Source of the DNA: JBBAFM01 sp041655415
Lineage (GTDB): Bacteria > Bacillota > Clostridia > Peptostreptococcales > JAAYPU01
DNA length: 37,552 nt
Reading direction: 5' to 3'
NCBI GenBank assembly: GCA_964429195.1
Contig: CAYSBC010000013.1
Span: 1-37,552 of the forward strand
The stretch's first letter is position 1. Each line of letters begins with the position of its first letter. The notes below the pieces were generated by a model, which saw only the letters and a program-made list of their open reading frames with translations, was not told where the DNA came from and made no database searches. Shown one piece after another: positions 8,438 to 16,731 of the stretch. A program made the position numbers and the translations under genes.

Positions 8438-8478
8438 AACATCACCACCACTTAGCAGAACCAGATGTCTACTTTTCT

Positions 8479-8484
8479 ATTATA
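8479..8484 (-). promoter_or_regulatory. Likely -10 box of the DUF362 operon
   Basis: A perfect TATAAT on the minus strand, 42 nt upstream of the ATG at 8437 and downstream of the rex terminator. No good -35 is seen at 16-18 nt. Confidence 0.4.
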
Positions 8485-8504
8485 CCCCTTTAAACACTTT
8501 TTTA

Positions 8505-8544
8505 AATATTAAAAAGAACCTTTGCAGTTTAATAAAAGGCTCTT
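8505..8544 (-). terminator. Rho-independent terminator of rex
   Basis: In the minus-strand RNA AAGAGCCTTT (8535-8544) pairs with AAAGGTTCTT (8514-8523) over 10 bp, including one G-U. It is followed by five T and further AT-rich sequence, and lies 33 nt past the rex stop. Confidence 0.7.
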
Positions 8545-8576
8545 CTCTTCTATCACTATACCCACCATGGATCTTT

Positions 8577-9224
8577 TTAATAGTCCTCTGGATGATTAAT
8601 ATAATAAGATAAGGTATGCAAACTATCACTTAAGTGGACATTTTCTAAAAATACGTTTTCTCCAACAACGATATCAATAGGCGCAAAATTCCATATTCCT
8701 TTTACATTGCCCTGGCATAATTTCGTTGCAACTGATTGAGCACTTTCCTTGTTGGTACAAATAATGCCTATGTCAACAGCATTGCTCTTTAAATAGTCTT
8801 CCATTATCTCCGCATCCAATACTTGCACATCATTGATTCTTAATCCAATCAACCTAGGGTTCACATCAAACATGGCATTGACTATAAAACCTGTTCTGTA
8901 AAAGTGTGTATAATTAGCTATAGCCTGACCTAGATTCCCCGAACCTACTATAATAACATTATAGCTTCTGTTTTTGCCAAGAATAATTTTGCTTATTTGT
9001 TCATAAAGCTCCTTGACGTTATATCCGTATCCTTGTTGTCCGAAACCACCGAAATTATTTAAGTCTTGACGAATTTGAGAAGCAGTGAATCCAATAGAAG
9101 CACTTAAGTCTTTAGATGATATCCTGAGTATTCCCTTGTTCAATAGTTCTTCAAGATAGCGTCTATATTTAGGAAGCCTTCTAATTACAGCATTGGAAAT
9201 TCTTGTTGTAGACTTATTCGACAT
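8577..9224 (-). CDS. rex: Redox-sensing transcriptional repressor Rex
   Basis: A 215-residue homodimeric repressor that senses the NADH/NAD+ ratio and controls fermentation and respiration genes in Gram-positive bacteria. Residues about 1-80 are the winged-helix DNA-binding domain (IRRLPKYRRYLEELLNKGILRISSKDLSAS in pieces, then GFTASQIRQDLNNFG, the recognition-helix region). Residues about 88-205 are the Rossmann NAD(H) domain with GSGNLGQAIA (94-103) and the conserved FDV after strand 2. The length is normal for Rex. GGAGGAGAG precedes the ATG. The promoter contains an operator-like palindrome over the -10 box, pointing to self-repression. The gene is monocistronic, with its own terminator. 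Confidence 0.97.
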   Translation of the reverse strand: MSNKSTTRISNAVIRRLPKYRRYLEELLNKGILRISSKDLSASIGFTASQIRQDLNNFGGFGQQGYGYNVKELYEQISKIILGKNRSYNVIIVGSGNLGQAIANYTHFYRTGFIVNAMFDVNPRLIGLRINDVQVLDAEIMEDYLKSNAVDIGIICTNKESAQSVATKLCQGNVKGIWNFAPIDIVVGENVFLENVHLSDSLHTLSYYINHPEDY

Positions 9225-9244
9225 GGATATCTCTCCTCCGTTTT

Positions 9245-9260
9245 TGTTATAATTATAACA
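9245..9260. promoter_or_regulatory. Candidate Rex operator over the rex -10 box
   Basis: TGTTATAATTATAACA is a perfect 16-bp palindrome. With one flanking base on each side it matches most fixed positions of the Rex consensus TTGTTAA-N4-TTAACAA. It contains the TATAAT of the rex promoter, so a bound repressor would block RNA polymerase. Direct autoregulation is inferred. Confidence 0.6.
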
Positions 9261-9280
9261 CTTTAATGCCCCTATTACAA
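9252..9280 (-). promoter_or_regulatory. Sigma-A promoter of rex
   Basis: The minus strand reads TTGTAA (9275-9280), a 17-nt spacer, then TATAAT (9252-9257), with a leader of about 20 nt carrying GGAGG. An imperfect 21-bp inverted repeat (9276-9296, TACAA...TTGTA) overlaps the -35 and might be a second regulator site. Confidence 0.75.
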
Positions 9281-9370
9281 TAAAATTTTTGTTGTATTAG
9301 GAACATTGTACCATTAATACTGTTAGAAATAGGAAGCTTTATGGAATATCTTTTAAAAACATATCCGTTC

Positions 9371-9379
9371 TGCTACAAT
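9371..9379 (+). promoter_or_regulatory. Possible extended -10 promoter of the ABC-F gene
   Basis: TGC followed by TACAAT fits an extended -10 (TGn plus hexamer) on the plus strand, about 60 nt before the ABC-F start. No clear -35 is present. Confidence 0.4.
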
Positions 9380-9441
9380 AAAACTATTGAATTTAAACTT
9401 TTGTTTCTGGAATTAGAAAAATATTGGAAAGGTATTTCAAA

Positions 9442-11358
9442 ATGATTGTTATTAGCTGTAGTAATTTGAATAAATCCTATGGAGTCCATACCATTTTAAG
9501 CAATATATCCTTTCATATTAATGAAGGTGAAAGAATAGGTCTTATTGGACCTAACGGTGCCGGTAAATCTACCTTGCTGAAAATAATATCTCAAGAAACT
9601 GGATATGATTCAGGGGAATTTTTCATCTCAAGCCAGGTAACATTAGGTTATCTTGAACAAATGGGAACTTTCTCCGAAGACAGCACTATTTACTCCGAAT
9701 TGCTTTCCGTTTTTGATGATTTGATTCAAATGGAAAAGAGAATAAAAGACCTTGAGGATAAAATAACCGATTTATCAACCAAGGGGTTGGATGCAAGTAA
9801 ATATCTCCGCGAATATTCTGATATAACGGAAGAATTTAAAGTGGGCAACGGTTTTGGCTACAAAAGTGAGTTGCGAGGTGTTCTTATGGGCCTTGGTTTT
9901 ACTCCAGATTCCTTTGATCTGAAAATTTCCAGTTTAAGTGGAGGAGAAAAAACCCGCCTTCTTTTAGCTAAATTGTTGCTCCGAAAACCTACATTGCTAC
10001 TCCTCGATGAACCCACGAACCATCTTGATATCGATGCCCTAAAATGGTTGGAACAATATATCAGGCTTTACAAAGGGACTATTCTCCTCATTTCACATGA
10101 CCGCTATTTTTTGGATCAAACGGTTGACCATATCTTTGAAATAGACAACCATGCTCTGAAGGTATATAAAGGAAACTACAGTGCCTTTCTGAAGAAAAAA
10201 GAAGAGGCTTTCTCCATTGAACTCAAAAAATATGAAAAACAAGAGAAGGAAATAGCACGTCAAAAAGAAATGATTCGTGAATTCAAGCAAAGAGGTACCG
10301 AAAAGCTCGCAAAAAGAGCGGCCTCTCGAGAGAAGCGGCTTGATCACTTAAACCTTGTCCACAAGCCCTTTTCAAATTTTTCAAATATGCATTTGACATT
10401 CAGGGTCGGCAAAGCCAGTGGTAACGATATACTCCAAGTTGAGAATGCCTACAAATGTTATGATGAGAAGTTATTATTTGTCAATGTTAGCTTCAATATC
10501 CATCGTGGCGAGCGAATCTGTATCGTAGGTCCTAATGGGATTGGCAAAAGTACTCTCTTAAAAATGATACTTGACTATGGAAAATATGATGAAATAACTT
10601 TAGGTCATAACGTCCAAATCGGTTACTATGATCAGGAATTACAGCTTCTCGATGAACAAAACACTCTTATCGAAGAAATCCATCATGCCTATTCCTCCTA
10701 TACCGAAACACAAATACGTACCTTTTTAGGGGCTTTCCTCTTTAAAAATGATGATGTTTTTAAACAGGTTTCTATGTTAAGTGGCGGGGAACGTTCTAGA
10801 CTCTCTCTTTTAAAGCTTATGCTCTCCTCTTCTAATTTTCTTGTATTGGATGAGCCGACCAACCACTTGGATATTGAATCAAAAGAAATCTTTGAAGATG
10901 CTTTACTTCACTATGAAGGAACCTTGTTGATTGTATCTCATGATCGCTTTTTCCTTAATAAGATTCCTACTTGTATTATAGAATTAACCTCCGAAGGCAC
11001 TAGGGAATATATAGGAAACTATGACTATTATATTGAAAAAAAGCAACAGCTTCTAGAAAAGCCGGACTCAAGCACTGAGAAGGGACTCACTAAAACAGAG
11101 AAAAAAGAAAAACAAAAGAAAGAGAAAACACTTCAGGCCGAGGCACGTCAAAAAAGAAAATATAGAGAGTCTTTGGAAATAGAAATAGCCGATTTAGAAA
11201 ATATTATAGATAAGATTTCAGTTGATATGTGCAAAGAAGAAGTATATAATAACCATCAAAAGATGCAATCCCTTCACGATACAAGCAAGGAATATAAAAA
11301 ATTATTACAAGAAAAATATGATGAATGGGAAGCTGCACTGCTAGAAGAAAGTGAATAA
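9442..11358 (+). CDS. ABC-F family ATPase (ribosome-associated translation factor type)
   Basis: A soluble 638-residue protein with two ATP-binding cassettes and no membrane domain. Cassette 1 has Walker A GPNGAGKST (residues 36-44), signature LSGGEKTR and Walker B LLLLDEPTNHLD. Cassette 2 has GPNGIGKST, LSGGERSR and FLVLDEPTNHLD. Between them is the charged helical inter-domain linker characteristic of ABC-F proteins, and the C-terminal ~90 residues are Lys/Glu-rich and probably coiled coil, as in YdiF-like members. ABC-F proteins bind the ribosomal E site; some protect from antibiotics and others are housekeeping factors. I cannot separate these by eye. The start is the ATG at 9442, with GGAAAGG 9 nt before it; a TTG 18 nt further upstream overlaps that site. 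The gene is divergent from rex. Confidence 0.93.
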   Translation: MIVISCSNLNKSYGVHTILSNISFHINEGERIGLIGPNGAGKSTLLKIISQETGYDSGEFFISSQVTLGYLEQMGTFSEDSTIYSELLSVFDDLIQMEKRIKDLEDKITDLSTKGLDASKYLREYSDITEEFKVGNGFGYKSELRGVLMGLGFTPDSFDLKISSLSGGEKTRLLLAKLLLRKPTLLLLDEPTNHLDIDALKWLEQYIRLYKGTILLISHDRYFLDQTVDHIFEIDNHALKVYKGNYSAFLKKKEEAFSIELKKYEKQEKEIARQKEMIREFKQRGTEKLAKRAASREKRLDHLNLVHKPFSNFSNMHLTFRVGKASGNDILQVENAYKCYDEKLLFVNVSFNIHRGERICIVGPNGIGKSTLLKMILDYGKYDEITLGHNVQIGYYDQELQLLDEQNTLIEEIHHAYSSYTETQIRTFLGAFLFKNDDVFKQVSMLSGGERSRLSLLKLMLSSSNFLVLDEPTNHLDIESKEIFEDALLHYEGTLLIVSHDRFFLNKIPTCIIELTSEGTREYIGNYDYYIEKKQQLLEKPDSSTEKGLTKTEKKEKQKKEKTLQAEARQKRKYRESLEIEIADLENIIDKISVDMCKEEVYNNHQKMQSLHDTSKEYKKLLQEKYDEWEAALLEESE

Positions 11359-11433
11359 AATAGAACTTCATTCATATACGACACTCGATATTAATATATT
11401 TATTACAAAATAATAAAAACCTATAAATTCTTC

Positions 11434-11462
11434 TTGCAGTATGTAATCTTGTCCATTATAAT
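11434..11462 (+). promoter_or_regulatory. Sigma-A promoter of acpP
   Basis: TTGCAG (11434-11439), a 17-nt spacer, then TATAAT (11457-11462). The leader is about 85 nt long and includes a short CCGGCA/TGCCGG hairpin (11486-11507) before the AGGAGG of acpP. Confidence 0.75.
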
Positions 11463-11553
11463 GAGTTTTGAAATCTTTAAAATATCCGGCAATATCGCAG
11501 ATGCCGGGTACGTCAATAGAAAATGATTATTTTATATAGGAGGATAAATTATT

Positions 11554-11787
11554 ATGATATTTGAAAAAGTGAGAGACATTATCGCAGATCAATTAGGAGT
11601 TGATGAACCATCATCTATCACATCATCGACTTCATTAATGAAAGATCTTGAAGCTGATTCTCTTGATGCAGTAGAAATTATTATGGCTATTGAAGATGAA
11701 TTTGATTTTGAAGTTCCTGATGAAGATGCCGAAAAATTTTCTACTGTTGGTGACATCGTAAAATATGTCGAAGAAAAAATAAATTAG
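11554..11787 (+). CDS. acpP: Acyl carrier protein
   Basis: A 77-residue acidic four-helix carrier. The serine that receives 4'-phosphopantetheine is S36 in EADSLDAVEII, the classic DSL motif. The strongly acidic helix II (IMAIEDEFDFEVPDEDAEK) is the usual docking face for fatty-acid synthase enzymes. AGGAGG precedes the ATG. The gene is alone between its own promoter and terminator rather than in a fab cluster, so it may be a general ACP encoded apart from fab genes, or a second ACP for another pathway. Two acyl-CoA synthetase-type genes lie 16 kb away, but nothing ties them to it. Confidence 0.95.
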   Translation: MIFEKVRDIIADQLGVDEPSSITSSTSLMKDLEADSLDAVEIIMAIEDEFDFEVPDEDAEKFSTVGDIVKYVEEKIN

Positions 11788-11851
11788 TAGCTTCATTCTA
11801 TAATATCTTTTAATAGTGTTGTTTATACGACAAAAAACATTATTAATCTCG

Positions 11852-11895
11852 GCAACCTTCAACTTAAACCTTTAAGTTAGGTTGCTTTATTTTTG
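11852..11895 (+). terminator. Rho-independent terminator of acpP
   Basis: Stem GCAACCT (11852-11858) with AGGTTGC (11879-11885), continued by AACTTAAA (11861-11868) with TTTAAGTT (11871-11878) after a 2-nt bulge, then a T-rich tail. It lies about 65 nt past the acpP stop. Confidence 0.85.
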
Positions 11896-12020
11896 TACTT
11901 TTTTATAAATACGAAAAATATATAAAAAAACACTATTCTATTTGTGAAATATGCCCTATAATAAATTTAATCTATTTTTAATATTATTAATAAAAAAAAT
12001 AACTAATAGGAGTGTGAAAA

Positions 12021-13175
12021 ATGTTTAAGAAAAGGTTATTCGTTTTTGCGCTAGTGATGATTATGATATTTTCATTAGCATTAACAGGCTGTACACAGGA
12101 AGAAGAACCCCCTGTAGATGAAGCAGGACCTATTAAGATTGGTCTTATTACTCCGAAAACTGGACAAGTAGCCCAATATGGACTAGCAGTAGATAAGGCT
12201 ACTGCACTTGCTGTAGAAAAGATCAACCAAGACGGTGGCTTGCTTGGAAGAGAAGTAGTACTTATTTCTTATGACAGTAAGGGCGATGTTACTGAAAGTG
12301 TTTCTGCATTTAACAAACTATTAGACAGTGATAATATTGACTTTTTATTAGGTCCGGTTATCAGTTCTACTTCATTAGGTGTTGGTCCACTGGCTGATGC
12401 AGCAGGAATTCCAATGATTACGCCTACAGGTACAAATCTTGAAATCACTGTTGGAAAAGACTTTGTATTCAGAACTTGTTTCACAGACCCTTATCAAGGT
12501 GGTGTTGTAGGTAAGTTTGCTGCAACAAACTTAGAAGCTAAAACAGCTACTATCTTAACGAACACAGGATCCGACTATTCGGTGGGTTTAGCCGATGCCT
12601 TTAGGGAAGAGTTTGAGAAAAATGGCGGTACGGTAATCAACGAAGAAGGTTATACTGATTCTGATAAAGACTTCAAGGTCATCTTAACAAACGTCAAACA
12701 AAAAAATCCTGATGTCATTTTCGTACCAGACTATTATAATCAAGCAGGTCTGATTGCAGAACAAGCTAAAGAAGTTGGAATTGACTCTGTCTTTTTAGGT
12801 GGCGATGGATGGGATAGCATTCAAATAGATTATGCTGAAGTTACAGAAGGCTCCTATTTTGCCAACCATTATGCTACAGATGACCCTTCAGAGGTTGTAC
12901 AAAACTTCCTAACAATTTATCAAGAAAAATACAATGAAGTTCCTAATTCCTTTGCTGCTTTAGGCTATGATGCTGCATTATCCGCTTTTGCTGCAATTGA
13001 AAATGCTGGAACAACAGATAAGGCTGCTGTTAGAGATGCTCTTGCGACTCTTGATATGCCACTTGTAACAGGAAATATTAAATTTGATGAAAATGGCGAC
13101 ACTATTAAGGGAGTATCCATTATCAAAATTGAAAATGGCGAACTTAAACTTGATTCTAAAGTTTCTATTGATTAA
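12021..13175 (+). CDS. Branched-chain amino acid type ABC transporter substrate-binding lipoprotein (LivJ/LivK family)
   Basis: A 384-residue lipoprotein of the periplasmic-binding-fold type I (Leu/Ile/Val-binding) family, the extracellular ligand receptor of the importer encoded downstream. Residues 1-23 are a lipoprotein signal peptide with lipobox LTGC; C24 is the lipidated cysteine. The mature part begins IKIGLITPKTGQVAQYG, and contains TPTGTN, the hinge region and FAALGYDAALSAFAAIENAG, all typical of Liv-type SBPs. AGGAGTG precedes the ATG. A hairpin terminator between this gene and the permease gene should let more SBP than membrane components be made. The true ligand (branched-chain or another hydrophobic amino acid, urea, amide) cannot be fixed from sequence. 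Confidence 0.93.
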   Translation: MFKKRLFVFALVMIMIFSLALTGCTQEEEPPVDEAGPIKIGLITPKTGQVAQYGLAVDKATALAVEKINQDGGLLGREVVLISYDSKGDVTESVSAFNKLLDSDNIDFLLGPVISSTSLGVGPLADAAGIPMITPTGTNLEITVGKDFVFRTCFTDPYQGGVVGKFAATNLEAKTATILTNTGSDYSVGLADAFREEFEKNGGTVINEEGYTDSDKDFKVILTNVKQKNPDVIFVPDYYNQAGLIAEQAKEVGIDSVFLGGDGWDSIQIDYAEVTEGSYFANHYATDDPSEVVQNFLTIYQEKYNEVPNSFAALGYDAALSAFAAIENAGTTDKAAVRDALATLDMPLVTGNIKFDENGDTIKGVSIIKIENGELKLDSKVSID

Positions 13176-13212
13176 TTAATGAATTAGCAGTAAAATATAA
13201 AAGATAACTAGT

Positions 13213-13240
13213 AAAAAGGGAGATAAAACTCCCTTTTTTT
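13213..13240 (+). terminator. Attenuating terminator between the SBP gene and livH
   Basis: AAAAAGGGAG (13213-13222) pairs perfectly with CTCCCTTTTT (13229-13238) around a 6-nt loop and is followed by more T. Since livH has no evident promoter of its own, partial read-through here probably sets the SBP-to-permease ratio. Confidence 0.8.
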
Positions 13241-13265
13241 CTAAGTACGAATGAGGTATTTTTTT

Positions 13266-14144
13266 ATGATGTTATTTATTCAACACATGATAAGCGGTTT
13301 AAATGTAGGAAGTATTTACGCCTTAATTGCACTGGGCTACACTATGGTATACGGAATTGTTAGGCTCATTAACTTTGCTCATGGTGATATTTTAATGATG
13401 GGAGCTTATTTTGCCTTTATTGGAATAGCGATTGTCCGACTTCCTTTTTGGATTGTTTTGATTATTTCTATGGCCTTATGCGCTATAGCAGGTATGTTAA
13501 TCGATCGCATTGCCTATAGACCCTTGAGAGATGCACATAGACTTTCCGCTCTCATTACAGCTATTGGTATGAGCTTATTTTTAGAAAATCTATTCTTAAT
13601 CCTCTTTGGAGCTGAACCCAAAAAAATGCCTATGATTATAAAATCTGTTCCTATTCAAATTTCCGGAATACAAATCACTTATATCACCGTCATTACATTA
13701 GCCTTGTCTATTGTCTGTATGGTTGCCCTTGACCAACTAGTCAACCGAACAAAAACGGGTAAAGCTATGCGCGCTGTATCTGAGGATAAAGATGCGTCTA
13801 AGCTTATGGGGATTAATGTGAATAAGACTATTGGTATTACCTTTGCGATCGGTTCAGCTTTAGGTGCTGTCGGAGGTATCTTATTTGTTATGGCTTATCC
13901 TCAGGTCAACCCCTACATGGGTATGATGCCGGGTCTTAAGGCTTTCGTTGCTGCAGTCCTTGGTGGAATTGGAATAATACCCGGCGCAATGCTTGGCGGC
14001 TATGTGTTAGGTATCGTAGAAAGCCTTACCAGGGCCTATATTTCCTCCAGGTGGGCTGACTTTATTGTTTTTAGTATTTTAATAATCGTTTTATTGGTGA
14101 AACCTACAGGCATTTTAGGTAAAAACGGTAGGGAGAAGGTGTAG
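13266..14144 (+). CDS. livH: Branched-chain amino acid ABC transporter permease LivH
   Basis: A 292-residue integral membrane protein, one of the two permease subunits. It is almost wholly hydrophobic with several membrane helices. Family blocks are GSIYALIALGYTMVYGIVRLINFAHGD near the start (given here in pieces: GSIYALIALGYT, INFAHGDILMMGAY) and the EAA-like GKAMRAVSEDKDASKLMGI loop that contacts the ATPase. The start is taken as the ATG at 13266, because GAGG (13253-13256) lies 9 nt upstream; an in-frame ATG at 13251 overlaps that site. It is 3 nt from livM. Confidence 0.93.
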   Translation: MMLFIQHMISGLNVGSIYALIALGYTMVYGIVRLINFAHGDILMMGAYFAFIGIAIVRLPFWIVLIISMALCAIAGMLIDRIAYRPLRDAHRLSALITAIGMSLFLENLFLILFGAEPKKMPMIIKSVPIQISGIQITYITVITLALSIVCMVALDQLVNRTKTGKAMRAVSEDKDASKLMGINVNKTIGITFAIGSALGAVGGILFVMAYPQVNPYMGMMPGLKAFVAAVLGGIGIIPGAMLGGYVLGIVESLTRAYISSRWADFIVFSILIIVLLVKPTGILGKNGREKV

Positions 14145-14147
14145 GTT

Positions 14148-15146
14148 ATGGACAAGAACAGTATCAGTAGATTAGGACACTTGGAAAACACAATTGGAAT
14201 CTTTATTATATTCGGAATCATGATAGCCCTTATGAATGCAGGCATGATTAATCGGTATCATCAAGGAATCATTATTGTTATATTTATTAATATTATATTG
14301 GCTACAAGCCTGAATTTTATTACAGGCTGTTTAGGAGAACTTGCTCTTGGCCATGCAGGCTTTATGGCTATAGGAGCTTATACTGCTTCCTTTGTTACAT
14401 TAAACATGAATTTAGGTCTTCCGGGCACCGTTCAATTGATTATATCCTTGCTTTTGGGTGGTTTATTAGCAGGAATATTCGGGATTATTATCGGTATACC
14501 CGTCTTAAGGCTGGAAGGCGATTATCTTGCAATCACAACACTTGGATTTGGAGAAATGATTAGGGTTGCGATATTTAATCTTGACTTTTTAGGTGGCGCA
14601 AGAGGTATTTTCGGAATACCCCGTCTGACAAATTTTAATGTCATCTTTTGGATTACTGTCATCATTATTTTTGTACTTTTTAGGATTATACGAAGCAGAC
14701 ATGGTCGAGCCATTTTAGCCATAAGAGAAAATGTTATTGCAGCAGAATCCGTAGGAATACCTACTGTCTTTTATAAAATATTTACTTTTGCTATTTCAGC
14801 ATTTATTGCGGGAGTAGGTGGGGGCTTATTAGCTCATTATTTGACTATTATTGATCCTAAAACTTTCAACTTTGCTTATTCTATTGATATTCTCATCTTT
14901 GTTGTATTAGGCGGAATGGGAAGCTTTACCGGAGCTGTTATCGGAGCCATCATACTGACTATTATGCCGGAATTTTTACGTGTTGGCGGTATTCAAGAAT
15001 ATCGATTTTTAATAAAGGCAATTTTACTGATTATACTCATGATTTTTAGACCAAAAGGCATCCTTGGGAGAGCAGAATTTTCTCTTGTCCAAACCTTAGA
15101 ATTTATTAAATGTAAGATCTTTAAAAATGCTAAAAAGCCAACATAA
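14148..15146 (+). CDS. livM: Branched-chain amino acid ABC transporter permease LivM
   Basis: A 332-residue second permease subunit. It has LivM blocks LGELALGHAGFMAIGAY, GIPVLRLEGDYLAITTLGFGE, and the cytoplasmic coupling loop RHGRAILAIRENVIAAESVGI, and ends in FRPKGILGR like other LivM proteins. GGAGAAGG precedes the ATG, which follows the livH stop by 3 nt, so translation is probably coupled. Confidence 0.94.
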   Translation: MDKNSISRLGHLENTIGIFIIFGIMIALMNAGMINRYHQGIIIVIFINIILATSLNFITGCLGELALGHAGFMAIGAYTASFVTLNMNLGLPGTVQLIISLLLGGLLAGIFGIIIGIPVLRLEGDYLAITTLGFGEMIRVAIFNLDFLGGARGIFGIPRLTNFNVIFWITVIIIFVLFRIIRSRHGRAILAIRENVIAAESVGIPTVFYKIFTFAISAFIAGVGGGLLAHYLTIIDPKTFNFAYSIDILIFVVLGGMGSFTGAVIGAIILTIMPEFLRVGGIQEYRFLIKAILLIILMIFRPKGILGRAEFSLVQTLEFIKCKIFKNAKKPT

Positions 15147-15162
15147 TTATTGAGGTGAAGTT

Positions 15163-15921
15163 ATGAATATATTAGAATTAAAAAATATTGGTATCTCCTT
15201 CGGGGGACTAAAAGCAGTTCATAATGTTAATTTTAAAATCGGCGAACATGAATTACTGGGATTAATTGGACCCAATGGAGCCGGTAAAACCACATTATTT
15301 AATTTATTAACAGGAATATACAGGCCCACTGAGGGCAGTATATTATTTGACGGTCAAAGTATTATTGGTCTTAAACCCAGCCAAATAGTAAAGTTGGGTG
15401 CTGCTCGTACCTTTCAAAATATAAGATTATTTAAAGGTCTGACTGTACTGGAAAATGTAAAGACAGCTTTTTTTCATAGAATGTCCTATAATACCTTTTC
15501 TGCTATTATCCGGACAAAGAAGTTTCGTGAAGAGGAAATAGCTATTGAAGAAAAAGCTATTGCACTCTTAAAAATCTTTAGAATGGAGTCTATGATTCAT
15601 CAAGATGCTGATAATTTGCCCTATGGAATGCAAAGGAAGCTTGAGATAGCTAGGGCACTGGCTACGAATCCAAAGCTTTTGCTTTTGGATGAGCCCGCTG
15701 CAGGCATGAATCCTCAGGAAACAAAGGAACTCATGGAAACTATTCTCATGGTTAAAGATCATTTTAACATAGCTATCTTACTGATTGAACATGATATGAA
15801 TCTTGTCATGGGCATATGTGAACGCATCGTTGTTGTTGATTATGGTCAGGTTATTGCTACAGGAACACCTGAAGAAATTAAGACTAATAAAAGAGTAATT
15901 GGCGCCTATTTAGGCGAATAG
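15163..15921 (+). CDS. livG: Branched-chain amino acid ABC transporter ATPase LivG
   Basis: A 252-residue ATPase subunit. Walker A is GPNGAGKTT (36-44), the Q-loop follows ARTFQNIRLF, the signature is the LivG-typical degenerate LPYGMQRKLEIARAL, and Walker B is LLLLDEPAAGMN with the switch histidine in IEHDM. GAGGTGA lies just before the ATG. Next to livM and livF, it forms the ATPase heterodimer with LivF. Confidence 0.95.
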   Translation: MNILELKNIGISFGGLKAVHNVNFKIGEHELLGLIGPNGAGKTTLFNLLTGIYRPTEGSILFDGQSIIGLKPSQIVKLGAARTFQNIRLFKGLTVLENVKTAFFHRMSYNTFSAIIRTKKFREEEIAIEEKAIALLKIFRMESMIHQDADNLPYGMQRKLEIARALATNPKLLLLDEPAAGMNPQETKELMETILMVKDHFNIAILLIEHDMNLVMGICERIVVVDYGQVIATGTPEEIKTNKRVIGAYLGE

Positions 15922-15931
15922 AGGTGAATCC

Positions 15932-16633
15932 ATGCTGAAAGTTGAAAATTTACATGTACATTATGGCGCTATCCATGCATTGAAAGGGATTTCTTTTGAG
16001 GTTAAAAAGGGTGAAATCGTTACTTTAATTGGCTCAAATGGGGCCGGAAAAACGACTACATTACACACTATTGCAGGTCTTTTAAAGCCCACAAGCGGTA
16101 GCATTATTTTGAAGGAGCAAGATTTAACAAAAATCGAAGCTCATAAACTAGTAAGTTTAGGAATGGCTCAGGTTCCTGAAGGGAGAAGAATTTTTTCCAG
16201 AATGACAGTCTATGAAAATCTGGAAATCGGAGCTTTCCATCGAAATGATAAAGAGGCTGTTAAAAAAGAGCTCCATGAGGTGCTGGCCCGATTCCCCAGA
16301 TTGCAAGAAAGAAAAAGACAATTGGCCGGTACGATGAGTGGCGGAGAACAACAAATGTTAGCCATCGCCAGAGCCTTGATGGCAAAACCTGATATCTTGC
16401 TCATGGATGAGCCCTCTATGGGATTGGCCCCTATCCTTGTAAAAGAAATTTTTAATATTATTCAAGAGATTAATAAAAATGGTACAACTATCTTATTAGT
16501 TGAGCAAAATGCCATGGCTGCTTTAGGAATAGCCAATAGGGCTTATGTCCTAGAAACAGGAAAAGTCATCCTGGAGGGAAATGCTAAGACTTTACTGGGT
16601 AATGATGAAATAAGAAAAGCTTATTTGGGGTAA
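15932..16633 (+). CDS. livF: Branched-chain amino acid ABC transporter ATPase LivF
   Basis: A 233-residue second ATPase subunit. Walker A is GSNGAGKTT (34-42), the LivF mark QVPEGRRIFSRMTV follows, the signature is MSGGEQQMLAIARALM, and Walker B is ILLMDEPSMGLAP with VEQNA. GAGGTGA precedes the ATG, 10 nt after livG. It is the last gene of the liv operon and is closed by the terminator at 16664-16695. Confidence 0.95.
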   Translation: MLKVENLHVHYGAIHALKGISFEVKKGEIVTLIGSNGAGKTTTLHTIAGLLKPTSGSIILKEQDLTKIEAHKLVSLGMAQVPEGRRIFSRMTVYENLEIGAFHRNDKEAVKKELHEVLARFPRLQERKRQLAGTMSGGEQQMLAIARALMAKPDILLMDEPSMGLAPILVKEIFNIIQEINKNGTTILLVEQNAMAALGIANRAYVLETGKVILEGNAKTLLGNDEIRKAYLG

Positions 16634-16663
16634 AATACCCTTACCTCCTTCATTTAAAAAACT

Positions 16664-16695
16664 AAAAGCTTCTACTGTGATATGTAGAAGCTTTT
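16664..16695. terminator. Bidirectional terminator between livF and the DUF364 gene
   Basis: A 12-bp perfect stem, AAAAGCTTCTAC (16664-16675) with GTAGAAGCTTTT (16684-16695), has an 8-nt loop. T-rich sequence follows on both strands, so it can end the convergent liv (+) and FecBCD/DUF364 (-) operons. Confidence 0.85.
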
Positions 16696-16731
16696 CTTTA
16701 TATCCTTCTATTTTTTATGCCTATTCGATTC

